Shown: positions 1 to 6,289 of the stretch, one piece after another
Layout: each line of letters starts with the position of its first letter
How positions within the stretch are numbered: position 1 is the stretch's first letter
NCBI GenBank assembly: GCA_027625225.1
Contig: JAQBWG010000032.1
Location: 1-11,349 of the forward strand
From: Chloroflexota bacterium
GTDB lineage: Bacteria; Chloroflexota; Dehalococcoidia; Lucifugimonadales; VGZR01
Direction of reading: 5' to 3'
Length of the DNA: 11,349 nucleotides
Notes under the pieces: model-generated
The model's input: only the letters and a program-made list of their open reading frames with translations
The model's database searches: none
What the model was told of the DNA's origin: nothing
Made by a program: the position numbers and the translations under genes

Positions 1-37
1 TCAGGACAATACCAATTGATGGAGCTACGCGTTTCAT
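1..37 (-). CDS. Partial gene start, probable ABC substrate-binding lipoprotein
   Basis: Only the first 12 codons lie in the window, reading M-K-R-V-A-P-S-I-G-I-V-L, and the gene runs off the left edge. An AAAGAGG ribosome binding site sits a few bases upstream of the ATG at 37. The start (Met-Lys-Arg, then a hydrophobic run) looks like a secretion signal. The DNA before it shares two blocks with the DNA before the substrate-binding gene at 2561 (50-62 and 113-141), and that gene also starts Met-Lys-Arg. I infer a paralogous solute-binding lipoprotein under the same control. The coding part visible is too short to prove the family. Confidence 0.5.
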   Translation of the reverse strand, partial: MKRVAPSIGIVL

Positions 38-49
38 ACCAACCTCTTT

Positions 50-62
50 GTTCGTCAAGCTG
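50..62 (-). repeat. 13-bp leader repeat, copy 1
   Basis: On the minus strand this reads CAGCTTGACGAAC, identical to 2581-2593. Each copy lies just upstream of the ribosome binding site of a gene starting Met-Lys-Arg (13 bp before the ATG here, 20 bp at the other copy). It is probably within the 5' untranslated leader. Its role is unknown; it may be a remnant of duplication or a leader control element. Confidence 0.7.
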
Positions 63-112
63 CCACGCTGACTCACGTTTAGAATGCGTTAAGCCCCTCA
101 CTGTATCCCAGC

Positions 113-141
113 GCTGTCAATATAGTTTTGTAAATCACAAT
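113..141 (-). promoter_or_regulatory. Shared upstream control block, copy 1
   Basis: This 29-bp block matches 2648-2676 at both ends: GCTGTCAA at 113-120 and AATCACAAT at 133-141, with the same 12-bp spacing. On the minus strand it offers TTGTGATT followed by TTGACA, upstream of the partial gene at 37. Only one half of the CRP-like palindrome present in the other copy is kept here (TCACA kept, the TGTGA arm degenerate). TTGACA resembles a -35 box, but I see no good -10 at normal spacing, so the exact promoter is unresolved. Confidence 0.5.
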
Positions 142-202
142 CACAGATACGCGATAGCTTCCTCTCTGACGGAGAGAAACCACGGGTTATGACGGGCGCC
201 GG

Positions 203-829
203 TTATCGTCCGAATGTAGGAGAGGAGCGTCGGTTGCCTTTGCTTTCAAAGAAGTCCATGTCTATGGCAAAGGCGGCGGCAAGGACGAGCGCCCAGAGCT
301 TGGGGTCGGTGGTGGTGGCTTCGCGCTGAACGTGGAAGGTATCGGCGTCGGTGGCCATTTCACGCAGGACGCCGCTCCATTTTTTGGTGACGCGGGCGAC
401 TTCCCTGTCGTGTTGGCTGACGATGAAGGTGTTGGGCTTCATGAGCGGACCAACGATTTCGGCTATGGGTTTGCCGGAGGGGTCGTGCACGCTGAATTTG
501 CGCTTGAGTATGGCGAAGCGCCGCTGGAGTGAGCCGAGGGGCTGGCCATGTGAGTCGGTGACGTGGAGGTGGGAGAACAGCCAAAAGAAGCCGCGCTTGG
601 CCTGCAACACGGGGGTTTTAGCGTTGTCGATGAAGTGGAAGGTGAGCGGCCGGTGGGTGGCCAGGAATTGGCGGGCGAGCCAGTTGGACTCTTCGTAGGC
701 GTAGAGCACCGGTTCGCCGGAGCCACTGCTGACGGTGTAGCGGTTGGAGGTTTCGAAGCCGGTGAAGACTTCGATGCCTTCTACTTTCTGGCGAACGATG
801 AATTCTTTATGGTCTGCAAGGGTGTCCAT
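203..829 (-). CDS. Scramblase/LURP-one-like (tubby-fold) family protein
   Basis: A 208-residue protein resembling the bacterial branch of the phospholipid scramblase / LURP-one-related family, which adopts a tubby-like beta-barrel around one hydrophobic helix. Visible features are repeated beta-strand pairs of the type 'V-x-D-x-x-G-x-P-(L/I)-(G/A)-x-(L/I)' (about 90-102 and 114-126), the family-like segment K-K-W-S-G-V-L-R-E (149-157) followed by T-D-A-D-T-F-x-V (160-167), and a C-terminal hydrophobic stretch ending A-I-D (about 178-190). Lipid scrambling has not been established for most bacterial members, so the biochemical role is open. The start is supported by GGAGGT at 835-840, five bases before the ATG. 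A strong terminator separates it from the upstream substrate-binding gene, so it needs its own promoter in the short 830-866 gap or depends on readthrough. It sits between two apparently related transporter genes without obvious functional connection. Confidence 0.72.
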   Translation of the reverse strand: MDTLADHKEFIVRQKVEGIEVFTGFETSNRYTVSSGSGEPVLYAYEESNWLARQFLATHRPLTFHFIDNAKTPVLQAKRGFFWLFSHLHVTDSHGQPLGSLQRRFAILKRKFSVHDPSGKPIAEIVGPLMKPNTFIVSQHDREVARVTKKWSGVLREMATDADTFHVQREATTTDPKLWALVLAAAFAIDMDFFESKGNRRSSPTFGR

Positions 830-866
830 AGGGCACCTCCATTCGGAAAGTTTACCATCCGAAAAG

Positions 867-903
867 AAACTGCCCCCGCAGCGATGTGCTGCGGGGGCAG
901 TTT
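867..903 (-). terminator. Rho-independent terminator after the substrate-binding gene
   Basis: A perfect 16-bp stem (arms 867-882 and 888-903) encloses a 5-base loop. Read on the minus strand, the second arm ends in GGGGGCAGTTT and continues CTTTTC, giving a T-rich tail in the direction of the gene that stops at 930. The plus-strand side lacks an equally good tail, and no plus-strand gene ends here. Confidence 0.88.
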
Positions 904-929
904 ACGTTCCTACTGTTCAGGGAAACGAC

Positions 930-2561
930 TTAGCGTTCAAGCCAAGCGTTGGCATAGTACGGGAAGGCCTTCACCTCAAAGTTCTTCAGCGCCGCCGTCG
1001 CGGGGTAGATGCTGTAGAACACGCCCTCGTATACTGCGGGAACAGCCTTGAAGAACTCTAATTGAATCTCGTCCAAAAGTCGGAACTTCTCATCGTCGGT
1101 AGTCGCCTGGGCGAACTGCGAGCGCAGTTCGTGCAGCTTGTCTATCTTGGGGAACAGCGGAATCGAAGCGCCAATGGCTTCGTGTTCCAGCGGGCTTGTG
1201 CTGTTCCAGTGCACGTCCCAGCTTGTTGCGACGTTAAAGCTTTCGGGGTTGCCGAACTTGGTTACGATGGTTGCCCAGTCAAGTGCCGGCATTTCCACGT
1301 TGAAGCCTATCTGTTCCAGCTCTTGCCTGACGACGAAGCCGGTCGGCGTGATGGTGGAGTAGTCGGTGGGGTTCAACAAGATGATGGTTTCCCCAGCGTA
1401 TCCGGACGCGTCCAAAAGCTCTTTCGCCCTTACTTTGTCGTTAACGTTGTAGTATTCGTCCACGCCAGCGCTGGTTTCCCAGCGCGTGCCGCAGTAGAAG
1501 ACTGCGCCGCATAGAGTCCAGAGGTCGCTCGGGCCAAGGGAAGTCATGATGGCTTCCATGTCCAATCCGGTCTGGACTGCCAAACGAGCATTGGTGTTGT
1601 CAAAGGGTGCCTGGCCGGGGATTAGGAACACGTTGCTCCTGTGACCCGGCTTGTACAACGGCACAGTCAGGTCTGCGTTGCTGTTTAACCGCTGGAAGAA
1701 ATCGAGGCCTGCACCGTCCACGACGTCCCATTCGCCGGTCTCCAGACCAGCTATCTTGGTTTCTTCGTCGGGTATCTCAAGCCAGATAAGCTCGTCTATG
1801 TACGCGGTTACTTTTCCGGTATAGAGGCTGGACGGTTCGTCTCTGGTGGTAAAGCCCTCGTTGCGGTTGAGGACGATTCTATCGCCCTGTTCCCAGCGGA
1901 CGAACTTGTAGGGGCCGGAGCCGACCCATTCTTCGACGGCGATGGCAGAGGTTACACCTTCGTCAATCCGGCTAGGCATAATGCGCGGGCTGCCATATGG
2001 CTTGGCCAAGCTTAAGATAACCGCACCGGTGCGTTTTTTCAGGTTGATGGTGAACGAGGTGTCGCTATTCACGACGAAGGAGTCTTCGTCCATGAACTCA
2101 CCCATAAGTCCGGCGATGGAGTACCAGCCGTTTATCCAGCGGGTGTACGTGCTCTTTACGTCGCCCGCGGTAACGGGGGTGCCGTCGTGGAACTTCATAC
2201 CTTCGCGAAGGGTGAAGTTCCAGGTCATGCTGTCGCTACTCACGTTCCAGGTATCCACCATGACGGGCTGGTCTTCGGTGTTTTCATCCCAGCCAAAGAG
2301 AGTTTCGTAGATGTGGGAGCCGACTGCGGTGGTCACATACGCGCCGCCAATCATCGGGTCCAATGTTGGAATACTCGCCTGGGAAACTATCCTCAGGGTG
2401 CCCCCAAATTTGGAGCCTTCACTCGTAGGTGTGGAGCCGGTTGTTGCCGTTGCCTGAACCACCTGCGTCGAATCGGTCGCAGTAGACTCGCTACAGGCCG
2501 CGGCAGCTAATACCAAGCTAAGAATCAGGACAAGCAGCCCCATGGATACCGTACGTTTCAT
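930..2561 (-). CDS. ABC transporter substrate-binding lipoprotein, family 5 (peptide/nickel type)
   Basis: A 543-residue extracytoplasmic solute-binding protein of the SBP_bac_5 family (DppA/OppA/NikA type), the usual length for the group. It has a lipoprotein signal peptide: Met-Lys-Arg, a hydrophobic core (7-18) and an Ala-rich cleavage region with the lipidation Cys at 23. A low-complexity Thr/Ser linker follows (about 24-50). The family signature is clear from residue 55: T-L-R-I-V, P-T-L-D-P (65-69), Y-E-T-L-F-G-W (85-91) and W-N-F-T-L-R-E-G-M-K-F-H-D-G-T-P-V (114-130). Substrate cannot be assigned; oligopeptides are the default, but many environmental members bind other solutes. The ATG is preceded by AAGGGG at a normal distance. 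No permease or ATPase gene is in the window; those may lie to the left with the second apparent binding-protein gene. A CRP-like palindrome at 2657-2676 suggests regulation by a CRP/FNR-type protein. Confidence 0.93.
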   Translation of the reverse strand: MKRTVSMGLLVLILSLVLAAAACSESTATDSTQVVQATATTGSTPTSEGSKFGGTLRIVSQASIPTLDPMIGGAYVTTAVGSHIYETLFGWDENTEDQPVMVDTWNVSSDSMTWNFTLREGMKFHDGTPVTAGDVKSTYTRWINGWYSIAGLMGEFMDEDSFVVNSDTSFTINLKKRTGAVILSLAKPYGSPRIMPSRIDEGVTSAIAVEEWVGSGPYKFVRWEQGDRIVLNRNEGFTTRDEPSSLYTGKVTAYIDELIWLEIPDEETKIAGLETGEWDVVDGAGLDFFQRLNSNADLTVPLYKPGHRSNVFLIPGQAPFDNTNARLAVQTGLDMEAIMTSLGPSDLWTLCGAVFYCGTRWETSAGVDEYYNVNDKVRAKELLDASGYAGETIILLNPTDYSTITPTGFVVRQELEQIGFNVEMPALDWATIVTKFGNPESFNVATSWDVHWNSTSPLEHEAIGASIPLFPKIDKLHELRSQFAQATTDDEKFRLLDEIQLEFFKAVPAVYEGVFYSIYPATAALKNFEVKAFPYYANAWLER

Positions 2562-2580
2562 TCCAATCCCCTTAAATTAA

Positions 2581-2593
2581 GTTCGTCAAGCTG
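2581..2593 (-). repeat. 13-bp leader repeat, copy 2
   Basis: Identical to 50-62 (CAGCTTGACGAAC on the minus strand). It lies 20 bp upstream of the ATG of the substrate-binding gene and just before its ribosome binding site. Confidence 0.7.
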
Positions 2594-2647
2594 TATAGAT
2601 TTGTTTTTCCTAACGGATCTGGGCAAGGTTCGCACTGTTATGCTATA

Positions 2648-2676
2648 GCTGTCAACATTGTGAAGCTAATCACAAT
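2648..2676 (-). promoter_or_regulatory. Shared upstream control block, copy 2, with CRP-like palindrome
   Basis: Positions 2657-2676 form a perfect inverted repeat ATTGTGA-N6-TCACAAT, matching the CRP/FNR-family core TGTGA-N6-TCACA. One base further, in the direction of the gene, is TTGACA (minus strand, 2650-2655). The outer parts GCTGTCAA (2648-2655) and AATCACAAT (2668-2676) recur at 113-141 with the same spacing. I infer an activator or repressor site for the transporter gene starting at 2561. There is no clear -10 box at 16-18 bp from TTGACA, so the transcription start is not placed. Confidence 0.62.
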
Positions 2677-2712
2677 TTGTATGCAACGATGGGCACCAGA
2701 CGGTACAGCGTG

Positions 2713-3171
2713 CTAGGCAGTAGGAACTGTAAGGTCACCCGACTCGATGAGGTGCTTGACATTGGCAAGCCGTGACTTCTCACGTTTGGAGAAGTCCATC
2801 CGAATCATGGGGTACATGAGCCAGCCCATAATCGGCCTCGAGGTGGCGTGGATGCTCAAAGAGACACTGGTGTCGTCGCCACTGGAGTGAAATGCCCATT
2901 CGGCCTCGCCGCGCATGGCAGATGTAGTGAACTTCACTCCGAACGACTTGTTCGGATCGAGCTGAGTGGTTTCCAAGTCGATTTCGATGGTCGAGCCGGG
3001 CACTTTGAGGACTTCTTTCCATGTGGTACCGACCTTCACTGAGCCGTCGCCCGTATTTGCTATGGATACGACATCGGGGTCAGCCTTGGGAAGCCAAGTC
3101 GCCAAGTCGCTGAGAACAGCAAAGACTTCCTCAGTTGGTTCGTTTATGGTGGCTGTGGCGTTAAAACGCAT
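2713..3171 (-). CDS. SRPBCC (START/Bet v1-like) family protein
   Basis: A 152-residue protein of the SRPBCC superfamily, a fold that forms a hydrophobic cavity for lipids or other small ligands (polyketide cyclase/dehydrase-like). The N-terminal pattern is typical: a strand, then I-N-E-P-T-E-E-V-F-A-V-L-S-D-L-A-T-W-L-P (9-28). Middle strands contain G-T-T-W-K-E-V (48-54), and the C-terminal long helix (about 124-145) carries basic residues. No catalytic residues can be assigned, so substrate and reaction are unknown. A purine-rich AAAGGGAG precedes the ATG. It starts 40 bp after the stop of the SPFH gene on the same strand and is probably cotranscribed with it, which would fit a lipid or membrane theme, though that is inference. 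Confidence 0.82.
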   Translation of the reverse strand: MRFNATATINEPTEEVFAVLSDLATWLPKADPDVVSIANTGDGSVKVGTTWKEVLKVPGSTIEIDLETTQLDPNKSFGVKFTTSAMRGEAEWAFHSSGDDTSVSLSIHATSRPIMGWLMYPMIRMDFSKREKSRLANVKHLIESGDLTVPTA

Positions 3172-3211
3172 GATGCTCCCTTTGTTTCAGGTGACTCTCC
3201 GTTGTGACTAT

Positions 3212-5140
3212 TTATTCGTCGGTAGATTTACCCTTTTTAGGTTTCCTGGCTCCGTTGCCGCCGTTCTTGTCGGTATTCTCAGGTATGTCAAGCTTAGGCC
3301 CCAGGGTAGTGGCAAGCCAGGCGTTGAACAGGCCACCGCCGGGGCCTCCGTCGCCGCCACCGCTGACCATGACGTCGGGGGTGATTTTAACTTTGCCATC
3401 GGAGACTTCTTCCAACACCTTGAGGATGGCAAGGCGTTCGGGACCGACCACCTTGGCCTGGGCGAGGTAGGCGTCAGCAGTAGCTTCACCGACCTTACGG
3501 ACGGCGTCGGCATCACCGTCGGCGCGGGTTTTGGTGGAGTCGCGTACACCTTCGGCTTCGCGGCGGGCGGACTCGGCACGGTCGGCTGCCATCTCGATGG
3601 ACAGCTTTGCAGCCACGACCTGCACCTGCTGGTCGGCGCGGGCTTTCTGTTCCTGTACGCCGATACGTTCGAGTTCGGCACGGGCTTCTTCTTTGTACTG
3701 AGTCTGCTGCTGGATGGCAATCTCTTTCTTCGTCTGGGTATCGAGCAGCGTCTGGTCAACGGCGATGTAGGCGATGAGGAGGTTTTGGGCCTCGACGAAG
3801 TAGTGGTGGAATTCGTCACGCGCCTTGGAGAGTGCCTGCTGCTGCAACTCGGAGCGTCCCTGCACGAAACCGATAGCCTTTTCCTCTCCCGCACGGTTGC
3901 GGAACGAGGAGTCTACCAGCGGGTGGACGATTTGCTCGATAAGATTTTCAACGGAGCCGAAGCGGGCGATGACGAAGGGTGCGTACTCCGGCCGGATGCG
4001 GATAATCATGCGAACGTCGACGTCGAGGTGGAAGCCGTCCCGGGAGGTTACCCGTAGTTGGGCGAATTTGAAGAACTCGGCGGCTTTTCCTTCCGCGCTG
4101 GGCTCGGGTTCGATAGGCACGGGTGACATGGCATCCATCCGCACCCTGGCGCCAGCCGCCCAGTCAATGGTGACGGCGCTGGTGGGTACGAGATAGGACG
4201 TGTAGGCGATGGGATTGAGGTTGTAGGTACCAGGCGCGACAGGGTCACGAAGGATGCCACGGCGTTCGCGGTCGGTGATGAGCAGCTTTTCGACAGCCTC
4301 ATGGATGGGTTGCCGCAGGTCTTCGGGGGTGTGCGGAATCTCGGGCGGGCCGTCGCTGATGTCAAGTTCCTGGCCGACGTTGGACCGCAGGACGGCGACA
4401 TAGCCGGGAGGAATATCGGTGATGGCGTGCTTTTCGACTTCGAACAACAAGGGGTTGATGTAGTAGTCGCCGGGCTGGATGGTGTCGAGCTGGGGACCAC
4501 GGAAGCCGCCGCTATCGATGAACGCTTGCCCATCCTGGTAAAACTTATGGTGGCGGATGCGGGCGTTAATATCGGTGGGCGCTTCGGGCGGCTTGGGAGC
4601 CACGATGAAGCCGGGGGGCAAGGGAATGCCGTCCATAGCAACGATGACGCCGAGTTTACCCGATTCGATGCTGGTGGCGGCAAACTTTTGCACGCGGAAC
4701 AGCTTGGTGTTGATTCGATAGACACCGGGTCGCAATATTTCGACCTGGGGCCCTTTCTTGCCGCCGTTCTCCAAGAAGGTTTTGCCGTCCTGATAGGAAT
4801 CACAATCCACTAAGTCACCGAGAAGGCGCCTGGTGGGCAGCGGTTCGCCGTCAACCGATTCGATAACGCCCACTTCATCAACACGTATGACCGTAATGGG
4901 CAGGCGTTCAATCTTCCAAAACAACGGGAAGCGCCAGTAGAGGCCGGGCTTCAATGTTTCGGAGAGAATGCCCACTTCCTGGTTGCGGGCGATGATGTGG
5001 CCCTGAGGAAGGGGGGTGGCGAACATTTTGCGGGTGAGAACGCCTACCTGGTCGTCGCGAACGAGCGCAAGGCCCAGGATAAGTATCGCGAGTCCTATGA
5101 CTCCAGCAATAATAGGAAGCACGATTACTAGAGCAATCAT
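3212..5140 (-). CDS. Flotillin-like SPFH membrane protein with N-terminal PGxY repeats
   Basis: A 642-residue membrane-anchored protein. Residues about 3-27 form one transmembrane helix. Residues about 51-325 hold four copies of a short beta unit around P-G-x-Y (65-68, 138-141, 223-226, 303-306). Two of these are preceded by a near-duplicate Y-Q-D-G-x-x-F-x-x-x-G-G-x-x-G-P-Q element (116-132 and 201-217). An SPFH/Band 7-like domain follows (about 360-465, V-T-S-R-D-G-F-H-L-D-V-D-V at 364-376), then a long Ala/Glu/Arg/Gln-rich coiled coil (about 470-585), a Gly-rich turn (594-603) and a Lys-rich tail. SPFH proteins oligomerise at membranes and organise lipid or protein domains; the role of this one is unknown. 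The ATG is supported by GGAGGGG just upstream. The usual C-terminal flotillin features are present, but the repeat block makes it longer than simple flotillins. An inverted repeat at 5279-5306 may be an upstream control site. Confidence 0.85.
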   Translation of the reverse strand: MIALVIVLPIIAGVIGLAILILGLALVRDDQVGVLTRKMFATPLPQGHIIARNQEVGILSETLKPGLYWRFPLFWKIERLPITVIRVDEVGVIESVDGEPLPTRRLLGDLVDCDSYQDGKTFLENGGKKGPQVEILRPGVYRINTKLFRVQKFAATSIESGKLGVIVAMDGIPLPPGFIVAPKPPEAPTDINARIRHHKFYQDGQAFIDSGGFRGPQLDTIQPGDYYINPLLFEVEKHAITDIPPGYVAVLRSNVGQELDISDGPPEIPHTPEDLRQPIHEAVEKLLITDRERRGILRDPVAPGTYNLNPIAYTSYLVPTSAVTIDWAAGARVRMDAMSPVPIEPEPSAEGKAAEFFKFAQLRVTSRDGFHLDVDVRMIIRIRPEYAPFVIARFGSVENLIEQIVHPLVDSSFRNRAGEEKAIGFVQGRSELQQQALSKARDEFHHYFVEAQNLLIAYIAVDQTLLDTQTKKEIAIQQQTQYKEEARAELERIGVQEQKARADQQVQVVAAKLSIEMAADRAESARREAEGVRDSTKTRADGDADAVRKVGEATADAYLAQAKVVGPERLAILKVLEEVSDGKVKITPDVMVSGGGDGGPGGGLFNAWLATTLGPKLDIPENTDKNGGNGARKPKKGKSTDE

Positions 5141-5278
5141 GTATCCCCTCCTCTGTTGTGTTGTATCCGGCTTGCCAGCTGCGCCCAGAGGGTCAGCAAT
5201 TCCAAGTTAACGAAGAGGAACGGCTGTACACGGTGAATACCGGTACGTGATTCGGCGCGCGCTCACCTCAAGATGGCA

Positions 5279-5306
5279 CCATGATAATGATTAAGGAATA
5301 TCATGG
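5279..5306. promoter_or_regulatory. 8-bp inverted repeat upstream of the SPFH gene
   Basis: CCATGATA (5279-5286) and TATCATGG (5299-5306) form a perfect inverted repeat with a 12-bp spacer, so the arm centres are 20 bp apart, about two helical turns. It lies 139-166 bp upstream of the SPFH start and just past the stop of rsmI. There is no T-tract, so it does not look like a terminator. The rest of the 218-bp gap (5141-5358) shows only the SPFH ribosome binding site; I found no convincing promoter there. A regulator-binding site is possible but unproven. Confidence 0.3.
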
Positions 5307-5358
5307 CAAGATTTCCACCAACATGACACCGTCTCAGCAAGCGATTCGTCGGCGTCGG

Positions 5359-6189
5359 CTAGGTTTGCTGAGGCGTCTCCAACCAAAGGCTGTAGGCCTG
5401 ACGGCGGGAGAGTCCGAACTCAGCGGTGAGGGTTTCGGTGGCTTGCTTGGCGGTAAGACGGTTACGACGCAGGTCTACGATGCGCAAGGCGATGGCGTGG
5501 AAATCGGGATCATCGGAGGTGGAGGCAGGATCGGCGGCGGCGATGACGAGGGTGAATTCGCCGCGCGGTTCGGTAAAGTGGGCGACTGCTTGAGAGACGG
5601 TTCCGCGATAAATTTCTTCGTGGAGCTTGGTTAGCTCACGGCACACGGCGATACGTCGCTCACCAAAAGTGTCGTGGATGTCCTGCAACGCGGCTATGAG
5701 ACGTTGCGGGGTTTCGAAAGCGACGAGCGCGCGGGTATCGCGGACGTGTTCGGAGAGCAGGCGGCGGCGGTCGGCGGGTTTGCGGGGCAGGAATCCGGCG
5801 AATACGTAGCCGTCTACCGGGATACCGGAAGCGGCGATGGCGGTGGCGACGGCTGAAGGGCCGGGTATGGGGACGACGGTTGCACCCTGCTCTGCTGCCA
5901 CCGCGACGAGGTCTGCGCCAGGGTCGGATATGCCGGGAGTGCCGGCGTCGGTGACGAGGGCGACGTCGTGATTTTCCAAAGCACTAAGCAGTTCTTCCAG
6001 CTTGGCACGTTTGCTGTGCTCGTGGTAGCTGACCAGACGGGTTTTGATGTCGTAGCGAGCGAGTAGCTTTCGGGTGACGCGGGTATCTTCCGCTGCAATC
6101 AGTTGCACCTGCGACAGGATGCGAAGGGCACGCGCGGAGACATCTTCGAGGTTGCCGATGGGCGTAGCGATGACGTACAGGGTGTGCAT
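5359..6189 (-). CDS. rsmI: 16S rRNA (cytidine-1402-2'-O)-methyltransferase
   Basis: A 276-residue tetrapyrrole-methylase-fold enzyme that uses S-adenosylmethionine to methylate the 2'-O of C1402 in 16S rRNA, in the decoding centre. Hallmarks are A-T-P-I-G-N-L-E-D-V-S-A-R-A-L (8-22), A-A-E-D-T-R (32-37), L-V-T-D-A-G-T-P-G-I-S-D-P-G (79-92), P-I-P-G-P-S-A (107-113) and a late G-E-F-T-L-V-I strand. A C-terminal helical segment (about 237-270, R-R-N-R-L-T-A-K-Q-A) matches the RsmI small C-terminal HTH-like domain. Length is typical. No clear ribosome binding site precedes the ATG at 6189; a TAGAAT hexamer (minus strand, 6196-6201) lies six bases upstream, so the message may be leaderless. It diverges from the regulator gene at 6290. 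Confidence 0.96.
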   Translation of the reverse strand: MHTLYVIATPIGNLEDVSARALRILSQVQLIAAEDTRVTRKLLARYDIKTRLVSYHEHSKRAKLEELLSALENHDVALVTDAGTPGISDPGADLVAVAAEQGATVVPIPGPSAVATAIAASGIPVDGYVFAGFLPRKPADRRRLLSEHVRDTRALVAFETPQRLIAALQDIHDTFGERRIAVCRELTKLHEEIYRGTVSQAVAHFTEPRGEFTLVIAAADPASTSDDPDFHAIALRIVDLRRNRLTAKQATETLTAEFGLSRRQAYSLWLETPQQT

Positions 6190-6195
6190 GAGGAT

Positions 6196-6201
6196 ATTCT
6201 A
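6196..6201 (-). promoter_or_regulatory. Possible -10 box for rsmI (leaderless)
   Basis: The minus strand reads TAGAAT here, five of six matches to TATAAT. Its last base is seven positions before the A of the rsmI ATG, so transcription would begin at or next to the start codon. This fits the lack of a ribosome binding site. No good -35 box is seen at normal distance, so the call is tentative. Confidence 0.35.
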
Positions 6202-6249
6202 CCCTGCCCGCCCGATTTTCCGAGGGCCGATCCCTATAAAAATAAGTTC

Positions 6250-6276
6250 TTGACAATACTTCACGACACCTATAAT
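6250..6276 (+). promoter_or_regulatory. Strong promoter for the regulator/membrane-protein pair
   Basis: A perfect TTGACA (6250-6255) and a perfect TATAAT (6271-6276) are separated by 15 bp, shorter than the ideal 17. An alternative -10 TAATAT (6273-6278) would restore 17 bp. Either choice predicts a start near 6283-6285, leaving only 5-7 bases before the ATG at 6290. The region is AT-rich compared with its surroundings. A weak AAGT...ACTT inverted repeat (6244-6261) spans the -35 box and could serve autoregulation, but it is too short to rely on. Confidence 0.72.
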
Positions 6277-6289
6277 ATTTTTCTTATAC

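Noticed and set aside
150..202. Possible terminator hairpin after the scramblase-like gene (CTCTC...GAGAG near 162-178)
   Set aside because: The stem is only about 5 bp and there is no T-tract in the direction of transcription.
563..1051. Plus-strand open frame crossing the terminator at 867-903
   Set aside because: It is antisense to two well-supported genes and runs through a perfect terminator stem; no ribosome binding site or family motif.
2650..2655. TTGACA as a definite -35 box for the substrate-binding gene
   Set aside because: No acceptable -10 box lies 15-19 bp downstream in either this copy or the one at 115-120, so I report it only as part of a conserved control block.
2966..4057. 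Long open frame of 363 codons on the plus strand
   Set aside because: It lies antisense to the SPFH and SRPBCC genes, which have clear family motifs and ribosome binding sites. The translation is Gly/Val/Phe-rich without recognisable domains, as expected for a shadow frame in GC-rich DNA.
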